From Ovis canadensis (taxonomy: Eukaryota > Chordata > Mammalia > Artiodactyla > Bovidae): a stretch of DNA of 64,000 bases. Positions 54,691-64,000 of the stretch are shown one piece after another. The number at the start of each line of letters is the position of its first letter. The stretch's first letter is position 1. A program made the translations under genes and the position numbers. The DNA lies in the NCBI RefSeq assembly GCF_042477335.2, contig NC_091263.1:70612501-70676500 (forward strand). The letters are read 5' to 3'. Under the pieces are notes generated by a model. The model saw nothing but the letters and a program-made list of their open reading frames with translations, ran no database searches and was not told where the DNA came from.

Positions 54691-57600
54691 ATGGCTTTTG
54701 CTCTCGGGGAGGTGGGGGCCTGGCTGAGTGTTGTGCGAGAAGAGACAAGATCTGATTTGCATATTAATAAGGATCCCTCTGGCGCCAAGGCAGGCAGGGA
54801 ATAGACTGGGTGGGGGGGAGGAGGATGGGGGGACTGAGACCAGTGAGGTGGCTACTGCCCAGTCCAGGCTGGAAGCTGGTGGCCGGACCTGGGTGGCATG
54901 GTGGGTGGGGAGCAGTAGCCAGACTCTTTGTTCCAGGGTGCGGGGCCAGGAGGTTTTCCCAAAGGACGTAGCTGGGAGGGTGCAGCAGAGGAGGGGTGGG
55001 GGTGGGGCTCTGGCTTCCTTATCCAGCAGGGGCCTACTGTGTGCAGCCCTGGCCCCGAGGAGAGGAGAGGCAGGCGAGGCCCTGGGCCTGCTGACTCCAG
55101 CTGACTTCTCCTCCTCTGGCACTTCCTTCCCAGCTCCTGGCTGTGGATCCTGACCCCCCCACTTGGACAAACATCTTGCGGCCGTTTCCTCCTCGCCTGC
55201 CTGGAGCCCCGGCCCGGCCTGAACAAACACTCGGGACCTGTGCTTCCGGCCTCAGCTCTGGGAAAAGCCCGGCCAGGGGCCGCTGAGGTCAGCCCTGGAG
55301 GGAAGTGGGAAGCGGGGCGCCGGGTCCCGCACATGGGGCCCGGCGTGGCCGGCCTTGGGCGCGTCCTGTGCTTCATTGACCCCATCCATAAAATGGGCCT
55401 AATCACGCCCACCTCAGAGGCCCCTAGGGAGACAAGATGCACCCTCTGGGCCTGGCACGAGACAGGGACACTGCCCACGGGGCCGTGAGAGGCCTGGGAT
55501 GGCGGGAGGCTCCAGGGGAGTCCCCCGAGGGACCACAGTGCCAGGAGAGGCCAGACTTAACCCTCCTCCTGTGGCCTCCCACTTCTTGTTCCCATTTCCG
55601 AAAAGTGTCCCACCAGGCTGCCGCTCCAGTCCTGGTCCCGACAGAGCCTCCCGTGTGTCACTATCAGAGTTTAGGAGCCAGGCCGGGGGTGCGGCAGGAG
55701 TGGACAGACAACTCTTGACAATGCAAATAGGCGAAGATGGCTGATTGTGAGGAGCGAGCTTCCCGTTGCTGGACGTATGAGCAGAGCCAGCCGGAAGTGC
55801 AGGACGCAACCCCTGCCAATACTTACTCCTCCGTACCTGCTCCTAGTGCCCCGTGGACTGGGGGCAAGCTAGTGCGTTCTGAGGGTCACAAAGATCCAGA
55901 TTCCAATCCCAGCTCCGCTGTATGCCCAGCCCCTCAGTTTTATGGGTGTGAAGGGGTCTCAGTGAACTGGCCAGGGAAGGCAACCGGCCCCCACGGTTCT
56001 CACCCCACTGAGGGGCTGGCGGAGGCTCAGGTCCAAGGGGCGCGGGGTCTCTGCACGGGATGGGGGTGGCGCCTCTTCCACTCAACCCCCTACTTGAAGG
56101 CTTTGCCAGAGAAAGCCTCCCAGCTGGGGTTTGATTTTGATTTTATTTTTGTTTTTCAGGCAGGATCTGGGAGTGGAAACAATGGAATTAATGTCTGTAA
56201 GGGTTTTGGTGGGGTTTTTTTTTTTTCTTTTTCTTTTCCTTTGGAGCAGTTTTTCCTCATCTGCGGGGTTGGATTCCCACCTCAACTTCCGGTCTTTGGA
56301 GGAGCCGCTGGCAGGAGAGGATGGGCGTGGGCGCGGGGTGGGGGGCGGTCAGGAAGGGGAGAGCTGGGTGGCGGGGCGAGGAGGAAGGCAGGGCTCCTTC
56401 TCGCCCCTGGGTCTTTGCATCGGCTGTGCCCCCTCACCTCAGCCCCTGCCCCTGTTGGTAGCCTGGTGCCTCCTCCAGGAAGCCCTCCCTGACCTCCACC
56501 ACCCAGGCTAAACAAACAACGGGAGTCAGCACCTTCCTGCTCTCATTCATCGGCACTTCATCTTCCACTGCGGGCTGGGCCTGTTGGTTTACAGCTCTCT
56601 CCTCTGCTCAGCACTCAGGGGACACCAGCCGCGTAGAGCATGGGAAGGGGGACCCGGTCCCTACACTGTGGTCCTCACTGTCCACTCAGGGACCTTGATC
56701 TGCGATGGAGAAGGCAAAGGGCGAGTCGGGCGGGGTCCCGGGGTGGGGGTGGGTACAGTCACAGAAGTGGGTACGTTTGGGGAGTGCACAAGGGCTGAAC
56801 TCTGACGCCCCTGGTTGGCAATCTCCGCAGTGAGTTCTCCTTGAGTCTCAACTTCCTCCTCTGTAAAATGGGGATGACAGCCCTACCCGGTGAAACCAAC
56901 TTGAACGGGCCCCAGCGCCCGGCCCAGGAGGCACCCTGCAGGTGCTTTAACCAGCTTAGCAAGGCGGGCAGCTGGGCTTGGTGCTCAGGCGGTCTCGTCT
57001 CTTGGCTGGGAGGGTCCGGAGCATGGAGGGGAAAGCGGAGCCCCAGACCTGTAACTCACAGGGATCCACTCAGCTACCCGTGCTCAAAGTAATGCGACCG
57101 GTTCCTCCGCACGCCCACCTCTCCTTCTCCCGGCATCCTCCGCCAGGGGCCGAGGGTCCTGCAAACGCAAACCTGCGGTAAATAACGCCGATTGTAGCAT
57201 TTACGCGCCTTTTCTGAGGCTCGTCATTCGACCTCTCCGTCCCTCCTCTTCCACTCGGGGTCCGCGCTGGGTGGGCACGTGCGCGTCCAGAGGGGCAAGG
57301 CCCTTGCCTCCCATCGAGCCTTGAGGTCCGGAGGCCTTGAGGTTCAGTAAAGACAGAGGGACGGGGCTGGATAGTAAAATGGGGGGGCAACCTCTGACCG
57401 TCACGCGCAGATACTGGGTCCCCACGGAGGATGCTATGGTCCTGCCCGGCCTTACGCATGCGCGTGGCGCTGGGTTCCTTCATGTCCGTCAAATAGTAGA
57501 GGCGGTGCGTGTGGAGCCACGTGTACGTGCCCACGCGTGCGTGCCCAGCGTTAGCTGGCTCCGTCCCAGGTACCCCGGAGAAACTGAGGCACAGAGCAGG

Positions 57601-58116
57601 GTGGTGACTTGTTGGGGAGCTTCAGAGCTGGGGTTCCACCAGTGCTAGCTTTCAGAGGGGACCTGCGGACCAGCCAGGTGAGTCCAGCCCTGGAAGTTGT
57701 GTCTGAGAGGAGGGTCTGGGGTGGGCAGCGCCGCCCACCTTCTGGGGGGGTGACCCCCGACAGGTGGCCAGCTGTTCTGAGCGTCTGGTACCCCGCCACG
57801 GTGGAGCTGAGTCTCTCCCTCGGGACTGTGGGGCAGCGACAGGGCCTGGGCTGGGCCGAGGTAGTCTCCCCTCAGAGTGCCTGGTCCCCAGGCTCCGGGC
57901 CCCACCCTCCTTCCCTTCGTAGGTGCAGCTGCGCTTCTGGCCTCTGATTCTCAACAAATACCCACCATTACCCACATCCTCCCAACCCGTGGCTTTTGTC
58001 TCCTGTTGCCTTTAACACAAATAATACACAAGTTTCTCTGATGAAACTTAGAAAATTGAGACTCGAAAGAAAAACTTCAAATTCTCCCCTCCCACCCAGC
58101 AAAGCACTCCGGTACA
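54691..58116. other. GC-rich intergenic sequence with old MIR pieces
   Basis: Diverged MIR is likely at about 55355-55430 ('ccatccataaaatgggccta') and 56790-56900 ('cctcctctgtaaaatgggga'), and an L2 end at about 56455-56600. Open frames of up to 250 codons occur on several frames at once, as expected for GC-rich DNA with few stops. None shows a recognisable domain or splice-bounded exon. Confidence 0.5.
57454..57550. promoter_or_regulatory. CpG cluster with NRF1-like and E-box motifs
   Basis: tacgcatgcgcg (57453-57464) differs from the NRF1 consensus at one position. It is followed about 55 bp later by cacgtg (E-box, near 57519) and an alternating gtgc/acgc run to 57548. Motif matches only. 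Confidence 0.35.
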
Positions 58117-58325
58117 TGGGGTGCTAGGGGTGAAGTTCTTGCTTGCCAGTGCAGGAAATGTAAAAGACCCGGGTTCCATCCCTGGGTCAGGAAGATCCCC
58201 CTGGAGAAGGGCATGGCACTGTAGTATTCTTGCCTGGACAATCCCATGGACAGAGGAGCCTGGCGGCCTCCAGTCCATGGGGTTGCAAAGAGTTGGACAC
58301 GACTGAAGCGACTTGGCATGCATGC
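58117..58325 (+). repeat. Bov-tA SINE
   Basis: Full copy with a diverged head; the body 'cctggacaatcccatggaca' and tail 'gttggacacgactgaagcga' are clear. Confidence 0.9.
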
Positions 58326-61300
58326 AGGCACCCAGCAAAGCATCAAGGGTTCACCCTGCCTGATTCTGCCTCTCCCCGACCCTGCAACCCGCGGCGCACA
58401 CCCTTGGTGGCGGGCTCTCAGGGTGCCCATTGTTAGCTGCATGGCACGTCAAAGCCCTCGATTCCTGTAGGGGCGGGGGATGCCCACCCCTGCCGTGGCA
58501 TGGAGGGGGAAGTGAGAACGGAGGAGCAGGGATGGGATGGCATGGGTTCAGTTGAGGAAGTGAAAGTTCTCCTGCGACGCCCCCCCACCTCTTACAGGAT
58601 TGACGGCGGCCCACTGGCACCACCCCTTGTCCCGGATGGAGGGTCACATGATGGTGCCCCCCTACCCGACCAAAACCATATTGGGGCCCCAGGCTGTGAT
58701 GCCAGGAGGAAGGGGGTTTCCCTGGTCGCTTGCTTGGGGAGCCTCAGCTCAGGGGGGGACCGTCCCAGCCTCAGACCCCAGACTTTGACTCTGGCCTGAC
58801 CAGCCAAGCCTCTTGAATGAAGACAGGGAAGTCGGGGCCCCGGGGTGGTGGTGGGGGTACTTGTTTAGCTTTACTATTTTCAGATAGAAACTGAACTGGG
58901 TCTAGAGCCCAGCCAGGGGTCCTCGGACACCTGCCCAGATGTTAGTGGTGGCGGCCTCCTGTCCTCTGTGAGCGCTCTCCCTGGTGGCACTGGGCGGGGT
59001 TCAAGTCCCCCGCAGCCCTCTCTGTGGCCATGGCCTTGGCAAGCCCCTGCCTGTCTTTGGGCTTCTGTGAAATGGGGCGAGGGATTGCTCGTGCTCCTGA
59101 GGGGAGCAGATGGGATGAGTATCGGTCCCCCCGGGGTGGGCCCTGGCTGGGTGTCAGTTGGGTTGGAAGGTTCGGGCAGGTGGCCTCTCCTGCCCTGGCG
59201 ACCCACCCCAGGTGCGGAGGGACAATGGGCTGGTGGCTTCATCTGTGTGGAGCTCACCAGCTTCCTCTGGGGCCCCACAGGGCCGCCTGTTCTGCTGGGG
59301 AGAGGGTCTCCCCTCCTATCCCCTTCCTCCAGGCCTCCTTCCTGCTTCCCGAGGCACGGCCGGCCCTTCCGTCCAGGCGCTCATCAATCGCGCGCGAGGT
59401 GCTGAGCGTCCGGCCTTTTCGGGCCATGACTCACTTCCTGTTTCCCGGAGCTAGAAATAGCTTCCTCTGGATGCTGGGCCAGTGCTGGGGGCTCCCTCCC
59501 CGGCAGCTACTCAAAGTCTCTGCAGCCCACCCCTCGCCAGGCCTGGGCACCGACCACTAAGTCTGTGTTCAGCTGGACACCAGACCAGCCCAGGGACCCA
59601 TTCCTTGCTGGCCTAGGTGTAGGAGCACCCACTAGGGGTCTAGCCCTGGGGCAGCGGCAGTGAACAAACATATGCAGACCTTCCCCCGGGTGTTTACACT
59701 CACCAAATAACCCAGCCACCAGGGTGCTGTGAGCCCTGTGTGGGGAGGGCGTGGGGGCCTCTGCCCACTGTGGAGTCCTCAGGGGTCATGGATGAAGGAA
59801 AACAGGTGAGGCTTTACCCCCGAGAGCTTTTGCCGGGTTTCAAGCTGTAGAAAAACAACGTGAAGAGGTTTGCAATTGGACAGTCTCCCTGAGGCTGCTT
59901 CATGGAGAAGGGATTCCAGGAGAGGCGGGAGGGGGTGGGGCTTGGATGGATGATGTCGTCTCAGACTGATGGGAGGGGAGGACGGGGTGCCCTCTGGACA
60001 AATGGGAGGAAAGGATGGGGTGTCTGGGCACCTCCCGGGTTCTGCCTTCAGTGCCACGTGCGACGCAGTGGAGGCCTGGGCTGGGTCCAGGTGGGGCGAC
60101 ACATTCAGTCCGTGACTCTGAACAAGTCACTCAACTCCACTCTGCCTTGCTTCCCATCTGCAGAATGGGTATAATAGAAGGCCCTCCCTCACCGGCCACT
60201 GTTGTGACAAATAAACGTGATCATCCACGTGCAGCTCCTGGGCAGCCTCAGTAAACCGTAGCTGTTTTATTTTCCGCCTTGGGCCTGGTAGGTCTTCTGC
60301 TGTGTGCCCGGGGCTGTAAAAAAGGTGATGAGGCTCCAGTGAAGCCGAGAGATGCAGCCTCACCCTCATTTTGCAGAAGGGGAAACAGAGGCTGGGAGAG
60401 AAGGGCTCTGTCCAAGGTCCTGCAGCTGGGGAGTGGCGAGGTAGGATGTAAACCTGCTCCCTCGGTTCCCAAAGCTTACCCACACCGCCCGGGGACCCCA
60501 GGGTGTCTGGCCCCTGCCTGTGGCCCTAAGCTGGGAGAATGAGTTGATGCCAGCATGATCAACCCAGCCAAGTCATGTCCTCATAGGAAAATCTGCATTT
60601 TTAGACTCACAAACCCTCCCCATGCTAGGGGGATGGGTGTCGCCCTTCCCTGGCAGGTGGGTGAGAGCGCAAGGGGGCATCAGCCGGACACCAGGGCCCT
60701 GGAGCTGTGAGGAGTGGGTACCAGCCAAGATAGTGGCGAGAGGACTGTAGTTCATCTCCTTGCCCATCCATTCACTCATTGCTTCATTCCCTCTCGTGAG
60801 CCTGCTCTGAGTCCCTGTGGGGGACCCAGGTATGCCCCCGACACGATCCAGCTCCCGAGACACCCCCCAGTGGGGAGGGAGCCAGAGCAACAGACACATC
60901 GTCGCTTGGTGTGGGCGCGTGGGGGGCCGTTGGGGGCCGTGGGGTGCAGAGTGGGAGCACTTACCCAGCCTGGGAGGTCAGAGAAGGCTGCCTGGAAGGG
61001 GAGAGGCCAGAGCCGACTCTGAGAGGCACGCCTGGAGGCTCAGCCAGGGAGACGGGGAGGAGGGAAGTTTCAGGGTCGTGGTGAAATGTAACATGCATAC
61101 CAGGACGTGGTGGGGGGGGGGGCTCCCGGGCTCTGGGGACTCAGACTCTGACCTGGAGTGGGGGAGGGATGCGGGAAAGTACTGGTGAGGATGCTGGCTC
61201 ATCCCGAGCCTCCTGGCTGTGGTCAGTGGAGCCTGCACTTAAGTAAGATGACAGATGGCGTCACCCAAAAGTCCCCAAGGGACCAGTTCCAAGTTCCTCA

Positions 61301-61358
61301 ACTCAGGGGACTGTGGCCAGGCTGAGTAATGCTCACGGGCTGCCCTGCCCGTGGTTAA
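58326..61358. other. GC-rich intergenic sequence with old MIR pieces
   Basis: MIR-like stretches lie at 60110-60180 ('ctgaacaagtcactcaactc', 'ccatctgcagaatgggtata', sense) and about 60350-60450 ('cattttgcagaaggggaaac', reverse). A G-run lies at about 61111-61121. No coding sequence recognised. Confidence 0.5.
59427..59461. promoter_or_regulatory. AP-1/ETS composite site
   Basis: A perfect AP-1 site tgactca (59427-59433) abuts an ETS-type cttcctg (59434-59440). A near-palindrome gctagaaatagc (59450-59461) follows, resembling but not fully matching a MEF2 site. The cluster sits in a small CpG-containing patch. Enhancer function is inferred from motif spacing only. Confidence 0.4.
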
Positions 61359-61359
61359 G

Positions 61360-61421
61360 GGCTGGACCTTCCAAGGCCTTAGGAAGCCCTTGGGCTGGAC
61401 CTTCCAAGGCTTTAGGCTTTC
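61360..61421. repeat. 31-bp imperfect tandem duplication
   Basis: Two head-to-tail copies of a unit containing gggctggaccttccaaggc lie just before and into the next SINE. A looser third echo ('gaggctggaccactcaaggt') follows the SINE at about 61640. Confidence 0.75.
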
Positions 61422-61625
61422 TCTGGTGGCTGAATGGTAACAAATCTGCTTGCAATGGGGAGGACCTGGGTTCAATCCCTGGGAACGGGAAGATCCCCTG
61501 GAGAAGGAAATAGCAATCCTCTCCAGTATTCTTGCCTGGAGAATGCCATGGACAGAGGAGCCTGGTGGGCGACAGTCCACGGGCCCGCAAAGAGTCAGAC
61601 ATGACTGAAGGACTAATACTAACTT
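61412..61625 (+). repeat. Bov-tA SINE
   Basis: Full copy ('ctttctctggtggctgaatg' to 'cagacatgactgaaggacta'), with AC/TA-rich tail bases. Confidence 0.92.
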
Positions 61626-62639
61626 AACTTCTAAGGCCAGAGGCTGGACCACTCAAGGTCACAGGCTGAAGTGCCCAGGACCAGACTGAACCCTCCAAAG
61701 CAGAAATTGGGCTCTTGTCAGTTGATAAAAATCTGGCAGTTTGAGGAGGAAATCCTCTAGCAGTCCTAGGCGCAGCAAGCACAGGCCCAGTGGACACTCC
61801 AGAGACCAGAGTCCCAGCGAGAAGTGCACAGGGTGAGCTCTTGTGTCCATCCCCTCACATCAGCCTGTTACCCGTGTGGAGCTTAGCTTGCACACTCATC
61901 CCCCACGTGTACACACGACCCCAGCGTCCACACAGACACACACACACGTCTCCCCATGTCCGTGCCCATGTTTTCCCTGCTTGGCCCACACCCCCCCACA
62001 CGCACTGATGCGTACATACTGGGAGCCAACCAGAGACAGGCTCCTGCAGGCTGGGGGAACGGGCACTACCCGGGCATGCCCCATGGGCCCCCAATGCTTC
62101 TCTCCTGGCAGGTGAACTGATGGGCTGCAGCCCCGCCCACCCTGGGCAGCTGTCCATGAGAAGGCCTCTTCAGAGCCATCAGTCAGCGTGGTGCTGTCCC
62201 ACCTCTGTGAGTTTCAGACAGGGCAGAGTCTGCCCCCAGTGACCAGGGAGGCCCCTCTAACTTAATGCCTCCACAGTGAACTCTGAATCTCCCACCAGCC
62301 TATTGCTCTCAGCCTCTGGAAGAGGAAGCCCCAGGCTGGTGAAGCACCCGACCTAGGAAGTCCCTGCCTGGACCCTGCCTCTGCTCACCCCAGACCACAT
62401 CGTCGTCCCCCAGTCCTCAGGAGTCCCTCTTCCTAAGAACCCATCTCTGGCTTCCTGCGCTTGCTGTGCAGTCAGGGGGCTCTCCCTGGCCTTGCCCAGC
62501 CCTCCAGCGCCTGGAGAACCCATCCCACCCCACCCTCCTCCAGCAGAGCCCCCAGCTCACCTTCTCTGCGCCTCCAGGGGCCACGCACTGCCCACTCCAG
62601 CCGCTGCCCTGGTCCTCGTGCTGGGAAAGCTCTCCCGTG
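61626..62639. other. intergenic sequence with CA-rich tract
   Basis: A CA-rich stretch lies at about 61930-62010. No gene or nameable repeat. Confidence 0.5.
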
Positions 62640-62910
62640 AGCGTCCTGCAGATCTCAGCTCAAGGGTCACTGCCCCAGGGAGGCCCTTGCTCACCCCAAG
62701 ACGGACTCAGGTCCCCCCCCTGCCACCGCCGCAAGAAATCCTCCTGGAACCACGTGGTGTTGCCCTTTGTCGAAGCTGTGGCTCTTCACAGTTATGTGAT
62801 TATTTGCGCTATTTGATTAAAGACCGTCTTGCCCATAAGACAGAGACCGTGCCTGCGGGGTCCCCATAATATCCCCAGGGCTTGGCAGAGTAGGTGCTTG
62901 GTCAGTGGTG
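62640..62910 (+). repeat. L2 LINE 3' end
   Basis: 'agggaggcccttgctcaccc', 'cagagaccgtgcctgcgggg' and 'cttggcagagtaggtgcttg' follow the L2 3' end in sense orientation. Confidence 0.65.
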
Positions 62911-64000
62911 GTGGAAGGAAGGAAGGAAGGGAGAACTCTGTTCTGGTGTTTCATTCCACCCAGGGTTTTGCCTGGAGGCGGCAGGACCCTCAGAACCACA
63001 CCAGGAATCGGGCTGAGGGGTCACCTTGAGGGCCAGTGGGTCTTCCAGGCACAGGGCAGGATGGCCTGGTCTTGTGAAGGGGGGCAGGCAGTGTGGCCAC
63101 GTGGACAAAGTGGGGGTCGTGGAGGCAGCTTTGGCAGAATGTGTCTGGCGTCGCCCAGGAAGGGGTCTCCAGAGGCCAGCGTGACCATCCCATCTGCTCC
63201 GTCGATGTCCTGGGGTGGGGACACAGCGGTCCATCCATCCTAACATTTACAGGCAGTGATCACGTGTCCACCCGGGAAGACCAGCCAGTCCGCTGGGGAG
63301 GACAGATGCTCTCCCACTGTGAGGAGAGCAACCTGATGAGAGGAGCTTCTGATACTGCTCCAGAAAGTCCTCTGGAAGGAAGGACTCAAGGTAGTCCTCT
63401 CAGAAAGACAGCCATGTAGACTTGACCTTGAGGGAGGCCTGGAAGCTCAAGAGGAAAGGCTTTCCGAAGGAAGCGGCATCTGGACTGGGTGTGGAGAGAG
63501 GCGTGTGAGGTGACCGAGAAAAGAAGACGCGCGTCTTCTCCGGACACTGGGTTCTCTTTAGAGACTTGTGCAGGCCAGAGGGCCAGTGAGACCGGGCCCT
63601 GCTCGTCCATGCCAGCCTCGCCCACACATGCGTGCCAACGAGAGCATCTCTGCCCTGTCCTAGAGCCAGGAGGACTTCCCGGTTCTTGTGTGTGCCCCAC
63701 TGGAGTGGACGGGGTCTCAGAATCGGTTCAGTTGCAGGCCAGGCCCAGGGCACACCTGCTAGGCAGACTCCAGGGAGCCAATGAGGAAAGATCCAGCTCT
63801 GTCCTGAGCAGAGACCAAACGCCACCGGCCAACTCTGTTGGGAAGCAGATGCATCGTCCCATTTTACAGAAGAGACAACTGAGGCTCAGAGGAGCATGCA
63901 GTCTGGAGAGGACAAAAGGGTCTTGAGATGAGGCCCTGACTGCAGGGGGAGGAGGTGGCGGCAGGGGGAAGAGGTGCCTCTGTGGGTACCTGACACCCAA
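62911..64000. other. GC-rich intergenic sequence to window end
   Basis: A short (ggaa)n tract lies at 62915-62930 and a reverse MIR piece at about 63838-63905 ('cccattttacagaagagaca', 'actgaggctcagaggagcat'). No coding exon recognised. Confidence 0.5.

Noticed and set aside
55737-56492. 251-codon open frame on the + strand
   Set aside because: GC-rich composition, a low-complexity G/T-rich middle, no domain and no splice-bounded exon.
59448-59461. gagctagaaatagc, identical to part of the engineered guide-RNA scaffold
   Set aside because: Only 14 bases match and the flanks are ordinary GC-rich mammalian sequence, so this is chance and not vector or engineered DNA.

Overview
The window is nuclear DNA from a ruminant mammal, most likely a bovid. 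The evidence is its repeat content: BovB (RTE-type) LINE copies, many tRNA-derived Bov-tA SINEs, CHR-type cetartiodactyl SINEs, a miniature remnant of the ruminant mariner, and older mammalian MIR, L2, L1, MaLR and hAT relics. I see no bacterial, phage or organellar sequence and no CRISPR array.

The only functional protein-coding gene I can support is TMCC1 (transmembrane and coiled-coil domain family 1), on the + strand. Its last three coding exons are here: 16195-17129, 33976-34111 and 36790-37104. They join in frame (intron phases 2 and 0) to give the C-terminal 461 residues of a protein that is about 650 residues long in mammals. The N-terminal roughly 190 codons lie upstream of the window. 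Positions 1-16194 are therefore the 3' part of an upstream intron, 17130-33975 and 34112-36789 are introns, and 37105 to about 40912 is a long 3' UTR with a proximal and a distal AATAAA. The encoded part has an N-terminal coiled coil, a low-complexity Ser/Gly linker, a second coiled coil, a short polyglutamine and two closely spaced C-terminal membrane segments. This fits an ER-membrane protein.

The upstream intron contains a TATA-bearing, exon-like block (about 5700-6373) ending in a good splice donor, which I propose as a candidate alternative first exon. The second intron carries the largest mobile element, a 5'-truncated BovB (29993-31675) with imperfect target-site duplications. Its reverse transcriptase is broken by three stop codons and a frameshift; one stop replaces the tyrosine of the catalytic YADD box.

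From about 41 kb onward the window is intergenic. In human TMCC1 is followed by PLXND1, which is not reached here. This part holds clustered Bov-tA SINEs, a 45-bp mariner remnant, an 18-bp minisatellite, a processed TMA7 pseudogene on the - strand (47510-47855), and two CpG-rich blocks (about 47.86-48.45 kb and 51.8-53.17 kb). Parts of both blocks are ancient L1 and L2 copies shifted strongly toward G+C. Base composition changes from AT-rich (first ~45 kb) to GC-rich (last ~13 kb), so an isochore-type transition lies inside the window. I found no clearly undescribed biological system. The best leads are the candidate alternative TMCC1 promoter, the repeat-built CpG islands and an AP-1/ETS composite site near 59.43 kb.
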